From NCBI RefSeq assembly GCF_036250695.1, contig NZ_CP109427.1:4774001-4838000 (forward strand): 64,000 nt of DNA. The letters are read 5' to 3'. Position 1 is the stretch's first letter. Every line of letters begins with the position of its first letter. This document shows, piece by piece, positions 1 through 7,168 of the stretch. A program made the position numbers and the translations under genes. The notes beneath the pieces are model-generated. The model ran no database searches. It was not told the origin of the DNA and worked only from the letters and a program-made list of their open reading frames with translations. The DNA comes from Streptomyces sp. NBC_01497. Its GTDB lineage: Bacteria > Actinomycetota > Actinomycetes > Streptomycetales > Streptomycetaceae.

Positions 1-203
1 AGGGGCTTGTCAGGCTGGAACCGCACCCCGACGACCGTCGGCAGAAAGTGGTCAGCCAGACCGAGCAGGCCGAGGCGATGCTCGAAGAGAGCCGCCGCAA
101 GCGGAACGTCTGGCTGGCTTCTCTCACCGAGGGCCTGGACGAGGACGAGTGGGCGAAGCTGCGCGCGGCCGCCCCGGTCCTGGAGAAGCTCGCCGACCTG
201 TGA
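1..203 (+). CDS. MarR-family transcriptional regulator, 3' end only
   Basis: This is the C-terminal 66 or so codons of a gene that starts outside the window; the reading frame begins at base 3 and stops with TGA at 201-203. The visible part starts in the wing of a winged helix (GLVRLEPHPDDRRQK), a signature MarR-family segment in which the acidic-Arg-Arg tip contacts the DNA minor groove. It is followed by the long C-terminal dimerisation helices (ending APVLEKLADL). MarR proteins repress transporter or redox genes and release DNA on binding small aromatic ligands. The next gene, in the same direction after 135 bp, encodes an MFS exporter and is the obvious candidate target. The helix-turn-helix itself is not in the window. 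Confidence 0.85.
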   Translation, partial: GLVRLEPHPDDRRQKVVSQTEQAEAMLEESRRKRNVWLASLTEGLDEDEWAKLRAAAPVLEKLADL

Positions 204-338
204 GGTCTCACGGGTCGCGAGCGGCGGACACCGGAGCCGCGCCGCGACAAGCACGTGTGCCATCGCGTGCTGCCCGAACACGCCGCCGGTGACGGCGGCG
301 CCGCACCATCGCGTAACCGCTGAGGAGGCGAACGCACT

Positions 339-1961
339 TTGAGTACGGGATCCGGAGCAGACTCCGCCCCCGCACCGCACTCCGCCCACGACACAGAAGA
401 CAGTTCTCCCAGTACTCCCAGCTCCCCCGGCACTCCCGGGGCCCGCCCCGGGACCGCCATATCCGGCGACGGTACGGACGCCGACTCCGTATCCACCGCC
501 GCTCGGACGGCGCAAGCGGCCGGCGAGGGCCTCGCGGCGGCCGACGCCGTCACCGATCCCCCCGCCCCGGACGCACCCGCCACGGACACCGCGCCCGCCT
601 CCGGCTCCCCTTCCGCCCCCGACGCCGGCAGCGGCGACACGGGTGCGGCGGCCCTGCCGGACACCGCGCCCGGCGGCATGTTCTCCTCTCTCAAGATCCG
701 CAACTACCGGCTGTTCGCGACCGGTGCCGTCGTGTCCAACATCGGTACGTGGATGTCCCGCGTCACGCAGGACTGGCTGGTCCTCAGCCTCACCCACTCC
801 TCGGCCGCCGTCGGCATCACGACGGCCCTCCAGTTCCTGCCGATGCTCCTCTTCGGCCTCTACGGCGGCGTCCTCGTGGACCGCTATCCGAAGCGCAGGC
901 TGCTGCTCGGGACGCAGGGGGCCATGGGCCTGTGCGGTCTCGTCCTGGCGACACTCACGCTGTCCGGACACGTCCAGGTCTGGCACGTGTACCTGATCGC
1001 GTTCCTCGTCGGTGTCGTGACGGTGGTGGACAACCCGACACGGCAGTCGTTCGTCTCCGAGATGGTCGGCCCGAACCAGCTGCGGAACGCCGTCAGCCTG
1101 AATTCGGCCAACTTCCAGACCGCGCGCCTGGTCGGTCCCGCCGTCGCCGGTGTCCTGATCACCTCGGTCGGCAGCGGCTACTCGTTCCTCTTCAACGGCC
1201 TGTCCTTCCTCGCACCCCTCACCGGACTGCTCCTCATGCGCTCCGGCGAACTGCACAAGGGCCGGCTCGTGAAGCGGGGGAAGGGGCAGCTCAGGGAGGG
1301 CCTGCGGTATGTGAAGGGGCGGCCTGAGCTGATCGCCCCGATCGTCCTCGTGGGTTTCGTGGGGACGTTCGGCTTCAACTTCCCGATCTGGCTGACGGCG
1401 TTCGCGAACAACGTCTTCCACGGGGGCGCGGGGCTGTACTCGTTCTTCAACATCCTGATGGCGGCGGGCTCACTGATCGGCGCGCTCCTCGCGGCGCGCA
1501 GGCGCTCGACGCGGCTGCGGCTGCTGGTCTTCGCGGCGGCCGCGTTCGGGCTGCTGGAGGTCCTCGTGTCCTTCTCGCCGTACGTCTGGCTGTTCTGCCT
1601 GGTCCTCGTGCCGATCGGCATGATGGGCATGACGACCAACATCAGCGCGAACACGACGGTGCAGATGGCCGCCGAGCCCGCGATGCGGGGGCGCGTGCTG
1701 AGCCTCTACATGATGGTGTTCGTCGGCGGCACCCCCATCGGCGGACCGCTGCTGGGCTGGGTGACCGACAGGTTCGGCGCCCGCGTCGGCTTCCTGGCGG
1801 GCGGCGGTGTCACGCTGATCGCCGCGCTCGTCGTCGGGTTCGTCCTGGTCAAGGTCGTCGGCGTACGGCCGCGGATGGGCGTGCGCAGGGGACTGCCGTA
1901 CGTGGAACTCGTTCCGCGCGAGGGCAGCCGCAGGGAGGCGGAGCTGGCCTCTGTCGGGTGA
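339..1961 (+). CDS. MFS transporter (MFS_3/EntS-like exporter) with a long low-complexity N-terminus
   Basis: A 540-residue membrane transporter of the major facilitator superfamily, probably a proton-coupled drug or metabolite exporter. Residues 1-113 are hydrophilic and rich in Ala, Pro, Ser, Thr, Asp and Gly. The transporter body starts at Met114 (MFSSLKIRNYRLF), which is where ordinary family members (about 420 residues) begin. Typical features are the loop 2-3 motif (GGVLVDRYPKRRLLLG) and about 12 hydrophobic segments. I chose the TTG at 339 because GAGGAGG lies just upstream; if the tail were not translated the start would be ATG 678. The TTG start together with the tail is unusual. It probably forms a unit with the upstream MarR regulator. 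A strong hairpin follows the stop. Confidence 0.88.
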   Translation: MSTGSGADSAPAPHSAHDTEDSSPSTPSSPGTPGARPGTAISGDGTDADSVSTAARTAQAAGEGLAAADAVTDPPAPDAPATDTAPASGSPSAPDAGSGDTGAAALPDTAPGGMFSSLKIRNYRLFATGAVVSNIGTWMSRVTQDWLVLSLTHSSAAVGITTALQFLPMLLFGLYGGVLVDRYPKRRLLLGTQGAMGLCGLVLATLTLSGHVQVWHVYLIAFLVGVVTVVDNPTRQSFVSEMVGPNQLRNAVSLNSANFQTARLVGPAVAGVLITSVGSGYSFLFNGLSFLAPLTGLLLMRSGELHKGRLVKRGKGQLREGLRYVKGRPELIAPIVLVGFVGTFGFNFPIWLTAFANNVFHGGAGLYSFFNILMAAGSLIGALLAARRRSTRLRLLVFAAAAFGLLEVLVSFSPYVWLFCLVLVPIGMMGMTTNISANTTVQMAAEPAMRGRVLSLYMMVFVGGTPIGGPLLGWVTDRFGARVGFLAGGGVTLIAALVVGFVLVKVVGVRPRMGVRRGLPYVELVPREGSRREAELASVG

Positions 1962-1973
1962 TCCCGGCTCCCG

Positions 1974-2020
1974 GTGCGAAAGGGCGGGCGGCGCGTTCGG
2001 CGCGGCCCGCCCTTTCGCAC
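1974..2020. terminator. Hairpin terminator after MFS gene
   Basis: A perfect 16-bp inverted repeat (GTGCGAAAGGGCGGGC at 1974-1989 with its complement at 2005-2020) around a 15-nt loop, 12 bp after the MFS stop codon. There is no U-tract, as is usual for actinobacterial terminators. Confidence 0.8.
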
Positions 2021-2118
2021 GTCCGGGGGCGGGCACCGGGCGGCCCCGGGGCGCGCCGGCGCACGGCGGGGCGCGGGCCGGGCGCCGGGACCGGTGCCGG
2101 AGCGGGCGCCGTGCTTGG

Positions 2119-2715
2119 GTGGTGGGCGTGAGACTGTTCGCGGCCGTGCTGCCGCCCGACGACGTGAGGGCTGCCCTGGAGGCGGCCGTGGCGCCGCTGC
2201 GCGATCTGCCCGGCGCGGGCCGTCTGCGCTGGACCGGCCGCGAGGCGTGGCACTTCACGCTCGTCTTCCTGGGCGAGGTGGACGAGGACCTGCTGCCCGG
2301 CCTCGGCGAACGGCTGGCCCGGGCGGCGCGCCGCTGTGAGCCGTTCCCGCTGCGCGTCACGGGCGGCGGGCACTTCGGCGGGCGGGCGCTGTGGGCCGGG
2401 GCCGACGGTGACATCCCCGCGCTGCGGCGCCTGGCCGAACGGGCACGTGCGGCGTCCCGGCGCGCCGGGATCGGGACGGACGAGCACCGCGCGTACCGGC
2501 CGCACCTGACCCTCGCCCGCGCCTCGGCACCCGCCGCGGGGGAGAGCCCGGTGGACCTGCGGCCCCACGTCGAACGGCTCGCGGCGGTGGAGGGCGAGGT
2601 CTGGCAGGTGGACGGCCTGTGCCTCGTCCGCAGCCGGCTGCCCGACGGCCGGACGCCCGGCGCGCGGCCCCGCTACGAGACCCTCGCGCGGTGGCCGCTC
2701 GGACGGGGTCGTTAA
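2119..2715 (+). CDS. thpR: RNA 2',3'-cyclic phosphodiesterase (2H/LigT family)
   Basis: A 198-residue member of the 2H phosphoesterase superfamily, the size typical of bacterial ThpR. The two catalytic HxTx tetrads are visible: His45-Phe-Thr-Leu (WHFTLVFLG) and His129-Leu-Thr-Leu (RPHLTLARA). The N-terminal strand (VRLFAAVLPPDD) is also characteristic. The family hydrolyses 2',3'-cyclic phosphate RNA ends to 2'-phosphate and acts in the cytoplasm; its physiological role in actinomycetes is unclear. Start is ambiguous among clustered GTGs at 2119, 2122 and 2128; 2128 begins the conserved strand most directly. It follows the MFS terminator, so it has its own promoter in the short G-rich gap. 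A small membrane-protein ORF follows after 9 bp. Confidence 0.88.
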   Translation: MVGVRLFAAVLPPDDVRAALEAAVAPLRDLPGAGRLRWTGREAWHFTLVFLGEVDEDLLPGLGERLARAARRCEPFPLRVTGGGHFGGRALWAGADGDIPALRRLAERARAASRRAGIGTDEHRAYRPHLTLARASAPAAGESPVDLRPHVERLAAVEGEVWQVDGLCLVRSRLPDGRTPGARPRYETLARWPLGRGR

Positions 2716-2724
2716 CCTCGGAGG

Positions 2725-2811
2725 GTGGACCCGAAAACCCGGAACCGGATCATGGCCGTTGTGCTGTTGCTGCTGTTCGCCATCGTCGCGGTGACCGCCG
2801 CGACGCACTGA
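2725..2811 (+). CDS. Small single-span membrane protein (28 aa)
   Basis: A 28-codon ORF starting with GTG after GGAGG (2720-2724, close spacing) and ending TGA at 2809-2811. It has a basic N-terminus (MDPKTRNR) followed by one hydrophobic helix (IMAVVLLLLFAIVAVTAA). Streptomyces genomes carry similar tiny single-span proteins beside this MFS/2H-phosphodiesterase pair, annotated as transporter-associated; I recall this only loosely. It may be co-transcribed with thpR, 9 bp upstream. Function unknown. The shortness and tight RBS spacing make it tentative. Confidence 0.45.
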   Translation: MDPKTRNRIMAVVLLLLFAIVAVTAATH

Positions 2812-2951
2812 GCGCACGCCCGGCCGTCGCGGCGGCGCGGCCGTTGGGCGGATTCCGGCGCGGATTCCGGCGCGGGCGGGACGGCCCCGGGGCGGGCGGT
2901 ACGGCTTCACCCGCCCCACCCGCCCCGATGCCTGGGCGATCCCGTTACCGC

Positions 2952-3944
2952 CTACCAGGCGAAGGCCTCCGGCGACGGGCCCGGGCCCGGGAAGATCTCG
3001 TCGAGACCCGTCAGGACCTCGTCCGACAGCTCCAGGTCCACCGCGCGGAGCCCCGACTCCAGCTGCTCCAGCGTGCGCGGGCCGACGATCGGGCCGGTTA
3101 CGCCCGGCCGCGTCATCAGCCACGCCAGCGCCGCCTCGCCCGGCTGGATGCCGTGCTTGTCGAGCAGGTCCTCGTACGCCTGCACCTGATCGCGCAGCGC
3201 CGGCGAGTCCTTGAGGCGGCCCACGGAGCGGCCACCGGCGTCGCCGCCGCGCTCCCGCTCCTTGCGGATCACGCCGCCCAGCAGGCCGCTGTGCAGCGGC
3301 GACCAGGGGATGACGCCGAGGCCGTACTCCTGCGCGGCCGGAATGACCTCCATCTCGGCGCGCCGCTCGGCCAGGTTGTACAGGCACTGCTCGCTGACCA
3401 GGCCGACCCGCCCGCGCCGCAGGGCGGCCTCGTTGGCCTGGGCGATCTTGTAGCCGGGGAAGTTGGAGGAACCGGCGTAGAGGATCTTGCCCTGCTGGAT
3501 CAGGACCTCGATCGCCTGCCAGATCTCCTCGATCGGCGTGTTCCGGTCGACGTGGTGGAACTGGTAGATGTCGATGTGGTCGGTCTGCAGCCGCTTCAGG
3601 CTCGCGTCGACCGCCCGGCGGATGTTGACCGCCGACAGCTTGTGGTGGTTCGGCCAGGGCGGTCCGTCGCCCGCCATGTTGCCGTTGAGCTTGGTGGCGA
3701 GGACGACCTTGTCCCTGCGGTCGCCGCCCTCCGCGAACCAGGTGCCGATGATCTCCTCGGTGCGGCCCTTGTTCTCGCCCCACCCGTAGACATTGGCCGT
3801 GTCGAAGTAGTTGACGCCCGCGTCGAGAGCGGCGTCCATGATCGTGTGGCTGTCGGCCTCGTTGGTGAGAGGTCCGAAGTTCATGGTGCCGAGAACGATG
3901 CGGCTGACTTCGAGTCCCGTGCGTCCGAGTTGCGTGTACTTCAT
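2952..3944 (-). CDS. Aldo/keto reductase
   Basis: A 330-residue cytoplasmic NADPH-dependent oxidoreductase with the AKR TIM-barrel. The catalytic tetrad is visible: Asp48 (NYFDTANVY), Tyr53, Lys85 (LATKLNG) and His130 (YQFHHVD). Length and order fit the YajO/YhdN-like group of general aldehyde/ketone reductases. The start ATG at 3944 begins the conserved MKYTQLGRTGLEVS segment. It stands alone, pointing towards thpR. Substrate cannot be predicted. The C-terminal phosphate-binding region (TGPIVGPRTLEQLE) needed for NADP(H) is present, so the enzyme should be active. Confidence 0.92.
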   Translation of the reverse strand: MKYTQLGRTGLEVSRIVLGTMNFGPLTNEADSHTIMDAALDAGVNYFDTANVYGWGENKGRTEEIIGTWFAEGGDRRDKVVLATKLNGNMAGDGPPWPNHHKLSAVNIRRAVDASLKRLQTDHIDIYQFHHVDRNTPIEEIWQAIEVLIQQGKILYAGSSNFPGYKIAQANEAALRRGRVGLVSEQCLYNLAERRAEMEVIPAAQEYGLGVIPWSPLHSGLLGGVIRKERERGGDAGGRSVGRLKDSPALRDQVQAYEDLLDKHGIQPGEAALAWLMTRPGVTGPIVGPRTLEQLESGLRAVDLELSDEVLTGLDEIFPGPGPSPEAFAW

Positions 3945-4100
3945 GGGTCATACCCAACGCGTTCGAGCGGACTCGAAGCAAGGGTGCGTGGTGTGCGCAC
4001 GCGTCCGGCGGGAGGATGGTGCCGGGAGCGGCGGGGCCTCGCGCGGTGCGGGCCCGCCGGGCGGGCATGCGGCATCGTGACGGCGGGAGGCGGGGAGTAC

Positions 4101-4355
4101 GTGGCGACGGAGCGGAACGGGACGACGGGCGGCGACGGGCCGGGAGAGCCGGGAGAGCCGGGAGAGCCGGTGGGCCGGGAAGGGCAGCGGGCCCCGGTGG
4201 TCCGGAGGGCTCCGGCCGCAGAAGCGGCCGCCGAGGGCGGTGAGCCCGCGTGCATGCTGGAGCTGGTCTGCCCGGAGTGCGGACAGGTGCGTGGTGACAC
4301 GGGCGCGACACGATCCTGCGCCCTGTGCGAGGCGGGCGGTTCGCTGCCTCGGTGA
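4101..4355 (+). CDS. Small protein with C-terminal zinc-ribbon-like CxxC pair
   Basis: An 84-residue ORF from GTG 4101, preceded at good distance by GGAGGCGGGG. The first 50 residues are low complexity (Gly, Glu, Pro, Thr, including a GEP tripeptide repeated three times). The last 35 residues hold two metal-binding knuckles, CPEC and CALC, separated by about 13 residues. This is the spacing of a small zinc ribbon. No family is recognised. It ends 72 bp before the CmtR-like regulator gene. The tail region looks constrained, whereas the first half could be non-coding, so the start is uncertain. Confidence 0.45.
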   Translation: MATERNGTTGGDGPGEPGEPGEPVGREGQRAPVVRRAPAAEAAAEGGEPACMLELVCPECGQVRGDTGATRSCALCEAGGSLPR

Positions 4356-4368
4356 TGACGGCAATTGG

Positions 4369-4405
4369 TTCAGTCTTCACTGTATTAACCAGCGACTGAA
4401 TACAG
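4369..4405. promoter_or_regulatory. Operator dyads upstream of the ArsR/CmtR-like gene
   Basis: Two overlapping perfect inverted repeats lie 23-59 bp before the regulator's start codon. CTGTATT (4380-4386) pairs with AATACAG (4399-4405) over a 12-bp spacer, and TTCAGTC (4369-4375) pairs with GACTGAA (4394-4400). ArsR-type repressors bind such imperfect 12-2-12 dyads over their own promoter. The stretch is markedly AT-rich compared with its surroundings, which fits a promoter/operator. Confidence 0.65.
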
Positions 4406-4427
4406 CGTTGGCTTTACTATTTGGCCC

Positions 4428-4856
4428 ATGGACATCCCCTCACCGGCGGTCGCGATCGACGTGGCCGCCCTTGAACGCATCGGTCTGGCACTGGCCGACG
4501 GCACCCGCAGACGGCTGCTGCTGAGGCTTCTGGAAGGCCCGGCCTATCCGGCCGACCTCGCCGACCAGCTGGAACTCACCCGGGGCAATGTCTCCAACCA
4601 CCTCGGGTGCCTGCGCGGATGCGGGCTGGTGCGCAGTGAAGCGGTCGGGCGCCGTGCGCTGTACCGGATCTCCGATCCCCGCCTCGCCCACGCACTGGCC
4701 GAACTCGCCGCCCTCGTCCTGCTGGTGGAGCACGACACCGGCACGGAGCCCGCCGCTCCGGCGGCCGGGACCGCGGGCGACTGCGTCATCGGTTCGGGCT
4801 GCTGCCCGCCCGCGCCGGACGCCACCGATCACGACGAGGAAGCGACCCGTGGCTGA
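4428..4856 (+). CDS. ArsR-family metal-sensing repressor, CmtR-like
   Basis: A 142-residue winged-helix repressor. The core (residues 11-100) closely follows mycobacterial CmtR, the Cd/Pb sensor: ALADGTRRRLL, then the recognition helix LTRGNVSNHLGCLRGCGLV. CmtR coordinates metal with two Cys in that helix and one in the C-terminal tail. The equivalents here are Cys61 and Cys65, with Cys119, Cys125 and Cys126 in the tail (DCVIGSGCC). Metal binding should release DNA and derepress the operon. The stop overlaps the start of the transporter gene (GTG at 4849), so the two are translationally coupled. Operator dyads lie immediately upstream, indicating autoregulation. The extra tail Cys pair is not in classical CmtR and could alter metal choice. 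Confidence 0.88.
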   Translation: MDIPSPAVAIDVAALERIGLALADGTRRRLLLRLLEGPAYPADLADQLELTRGNVSNHLGCLRGCGLVRSEAVGRRALYRISDPRLAHALAELAALVLLVEHDTGTEPAAPAAGTAGDCVIGSGCCPPAPDATDHDEEATRG

Positions 4857-5694
4857 GCGGAGCGGCTCCGACGTCCTGCTGCCCTCGGCCCGCGCCGGCG
4901 CCGGGACCCCGTCGCCCGACGCCTGCGCGGACGGCTGCCGCACGCCGTCACCGACCGGCACCGGCACCGGCACCAGTACCGGTACCGGGACCGATACCGG
5001 GACCGGAACCGCACCCGTCGCGGTCGACACCTGCTGCGCCCGGGTCGCTCCCGGCGGGGGGACGGACGAGCGCGGTGCCCCCGAGCCCGTCCGGGACGCC
5101 GTGTGGCTGCGCGACGCCCGCCTTGCGAGGGTGCTGGCCTGGGCGAGCCTGATCTGGATGACGCTCGAAGGCGCGCTCGGCCTGGTCGCCGGTATCCGGG
5201 CAGGGTCCATCGGACTGGTCGGCTGGGCGTTGTCGTCGGTCGTCGAAGGACTCGCGAGCGTCATCGTCGTGTGGCGTTTCACCGGGGCGCGCGTCCACTC
5301 CGCGCACGCCGAGGCAACGGCGCGGCGAGCGGTGGCGGTCAGCTTCTGGCTGCTGGCTCCCTATGTCGGGGTGCGGTCCTTCGTCGATCTGGTCGGCGGC
5401 AGCCACTCGTCGACGTCCTCGCTGGGCATCGCGCTGACGCTCTCCAGCGTCGTCCTCATGCCCGCGCTCGGTGGCGCCAAGCGCCGGCTCGGCGCCCGCC
5501 TGGACTCCGGGGCGACTGCCGGTGAGGGCGCCCAGAACCTCCTGTGCGCCTACCTCGCGGCCGGCGTGCTGGTGGGCCTGCTGGCCGACACGGCGCTCGG
5601 CTGGTGGTGGGTCGACCCCCTCGCAGGACTCGCCGTCGCGGGCATGGCCCTCCGAGACGGCCGCCGCGCCTGGCGCGGCGAGGACTGCTGCTGA
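4849..5694 (+). CDS. CDF-like cation efflux protein
   Basis: A 281-residue inner-membrane protein with about six hydrophobic helices in its last 190 residues, resembling the cation diffusion facilitator fold. It is probably a divalent metal/proton antiporter. GTG 4849 overlaps the ArsR-like stop codon by 8 bp. The N-terminal 85 residues are hydrophilic, Cys-containing (DACADGC, DTCC) and include a Gly-Thr dipeptide run encoded by hexanucleotide repeats at about 4951-5010. In classical CDFs the second helix carries HxxxD; here the equivalent reads SSVVEGL, so the site is atypical, with Glu. Helices 5-6 read LLADTALGWWWVDPLAG with two Asp. The C-terminus ends in a Cys pair. Context (a metal-sensor repressor) supports heavy-metal efflux. 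Confidence 0.8.
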   Translation: MAERSGSDVLLPSARAGAGTPSPDACADGCRTPSPTGTGTGTSTGTGTDTGTGTAPVAVDTCCARVAPGGGTDERGAPEPVRDAVWLRDARLARVLAWASLIWMTLEGALGLVAGIRAGSIGLVGWALSSVVEGLASVIVVWRFTGARVHSAHAEATARRAVAVSFWLLAPYVGVRSFVDLVGGSHSSTSSLGIALTLSSVVLMPALGGAKRRLGARLDSGATAGEGAQNLLCAYLAAGVLVGLLADTALGWWWVDPLAGLAVAGMALRDGRRAWRGEDCC

Positions 5695-6108
5695 CACGCA
5701 GGTCCTTTCGCCGGCACCTGGCCGATCCGCCGGGGCCTGCGAGGGCCGGCCGACGGGGACGGCGGCTTGCGGGAACTCCTCGCGCTGTTCGGTGCCGCGA
5801 CGCTCGACCCGGTCGCCCGGGAGTCGTCGTCCTGAACGTCGCGTCGCGCCGCGGCTGCGGGGTCTGCGTGGCCCCGCTCACCGCCCGGCTGCGCGCGCTG
5901 CACGCCGACGAGGGGCTGATCCGCCGCTGCGGAGAGGGCAGCCCCTGGCGGACGGACGGCCGGAGGCCGTCCGGCGGTTCGCGTCGGCCGGTTCGTGTGT
6001 CGGCCGTACTCACGACGGCGGGGACACCGGAGGTGACGCGCTCGCCGACTCCCGCTCGTGCGGCTGCACGGAACGCGAGGCCCTCGAAGTCGCCCTCGGC
6101 ATTGGCGC
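5695..6108. other. 414-bp gap with possible decayed coding fragments
   Basis: No intact gene is visible. Short protein-like stretches appear in all three forward frames in succession: GLRELLALFGAATLDPVARE (near 5763-5825), a thiol-motif stretch VVVLNVASRRGCGVCVAPL (near 5823-5880) and CGCTEREALEVALGIGAYTL (near 6058-6120). The successive frame changes suggest either a frameshifted relic or coincidence in high-GC sequence. The last stretch runs antisense into the GDSL gene. Confidence 0.3.
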
Positions 6109-6948
6109 CTACACGCTCTCCACGCTCGCCAACAGACTCACCGGCGCGCCCGTCGACCCCGGACCGGCCATGGCAGCCGCGGGAAGGGCGGGCGGCGACG
6201 GGGCGGTCGGGTCAGGTGGCGCGTGGAGGGCGTGGGCGAAGGCCGCCGCGAGCTTGCGCGCGCCCGAGGGCGACGGATGCGTGCCGTCGTACGTGTCGGA
6301 CGCGATGCCGTACGAGACGGGCGGCGCGGTCGGCGACGGTGCGAGCGTCAGCGGTGAACCGGGCAGGGTGAGGCCCGCCAGGGTCCGTGCCAGCAGCCCG
6401 TTGAAACGCTCGACCTCGGCGGCGAAGGGGGCGTCGGTCGTGGCCCGTACGTTCGGCACGACGGGCAGGACCACGGCGCGTATCCGGGGCCCGGCGGCGC
6501 GGGCCTCGGCGAAGAACCGGCGCACGTTGGCGTCGGTCCCCGCGCTGTCCGTGTAGAACCCCAGGTCGATCAGGCCGAGGGAGACGAGCAGGACGTCGGG
6601 GCGGTGGTCGCTCACGGCGGCGCCTATGCGGGACGCCATGTGGAGCCAGCCCTCGCCCCAGGCGGCGAGATGACGGTGACGGCCGGCGGACGCGTCACCG
6701 GCTTCCCTGCCGCTGTCCTCCCTGCCGGTTCCGGCCGTACCTGTCACTGCCGTGCCGGTCCCGCTGCCGGCTCCGGTGGAGTCACCGTCGGCGTACTGAT
6801 GGGTCCAGGGCCCGACCACGGAGGCGGGGCCGCCGCCCGGGCGCACGCACGCGGGGCAGCCGCGCAGGTGCCGGGCCATCCAGTACCGCCACGTCTCCTC
6901 CCCGTTGCGGCCGATGGTCATGGAGTCGCCGACGAACAGAAAACGCAT
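6109..6948 (-). CDS. SGNH/GDSL-type hydrolase
   Basis: A 279-residue esterase-like protein. Block I is at the extreme N-terminus (FLFVGDSMTIG, nucleophile Ser9). The C-terminal catalytic Asp/His block is SDTYDGTHPSPSGARKLA. Between them VLLVSLGLIDLG takes the position of block III, with Leu/Ile where GxN is usual, so the oxyanion Asn may be absent. Residues 48-90 form a Gly/Thr/Ala/Arg-rich insert. I chose the ATG at 6948 because it begins the first strand; upstream codons are low complexity. No signal peptide is seen, so it is probably cytoplasmic. Such proteins deacylate carbohydrates or small esters; substrate unknown. It lies tail-to-tail with the CDF region. Confidence 0.75.
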   Translation of the reverse strand: MRFLFVGDSMTIGRNGEETWRYWMARHLRGCPACVRPGGGPASVVGPWTHQYADGDSTGAGSGTGTAVTGTAGTGREDSGREAGDASAGRHRHLAAWGEGWLHMASRIGAAVSDHRPDVLLVSLGLIDLGFYTDSAGTDANVRRFFAEARAAGPRIRAVVLPVVPNVRATTDAPFAAEVERFNGLLARTLAGLTLPGSPLTLAPSPTAPPVSYGIASDTYDGTHPSPSGARKLAAAFAHALHAPPDPTAPSPPALPAAAMAGPGSTGAPVSLLASVESV

Positions 6949-7168
6949 CCGGTCATCATCCCGAAGACCGCGCGGGCCCGGCGGACCGGGGCGGACGGCC
7001 CCCGCGCCGGGCGCCCTCGTCCGTCCCTCCGGCAAGGGAGCGGTGCGGGACGGCGCGGGACGACAAGGACCCGCAGGGGACGGCCCGATGCCGGCGGGGC
7101 GCGGCCGGTGACGGCCGGGAGGCGACCGTCATCGCCCCGCCCGTGACGCGGGATGGCAAGGTGGGGTG

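Noticed and set aside
2619..4100. Plus-strand frame antisense to the aldo/keto reductase
   Set aside because: Shadow of the reductase gene; only the last part (4101-4355) has its own RBS and Cys motifs.
1849..4380. Very long minus-strand frame of more than 800 codons
   Set aside because: It covers the MFS 3' end, thpR and the aldo/keto reductase in shadow frames. It is Arg/Pro/Gly/Ala-rich with no domain, typical of high-GC antisense frames.
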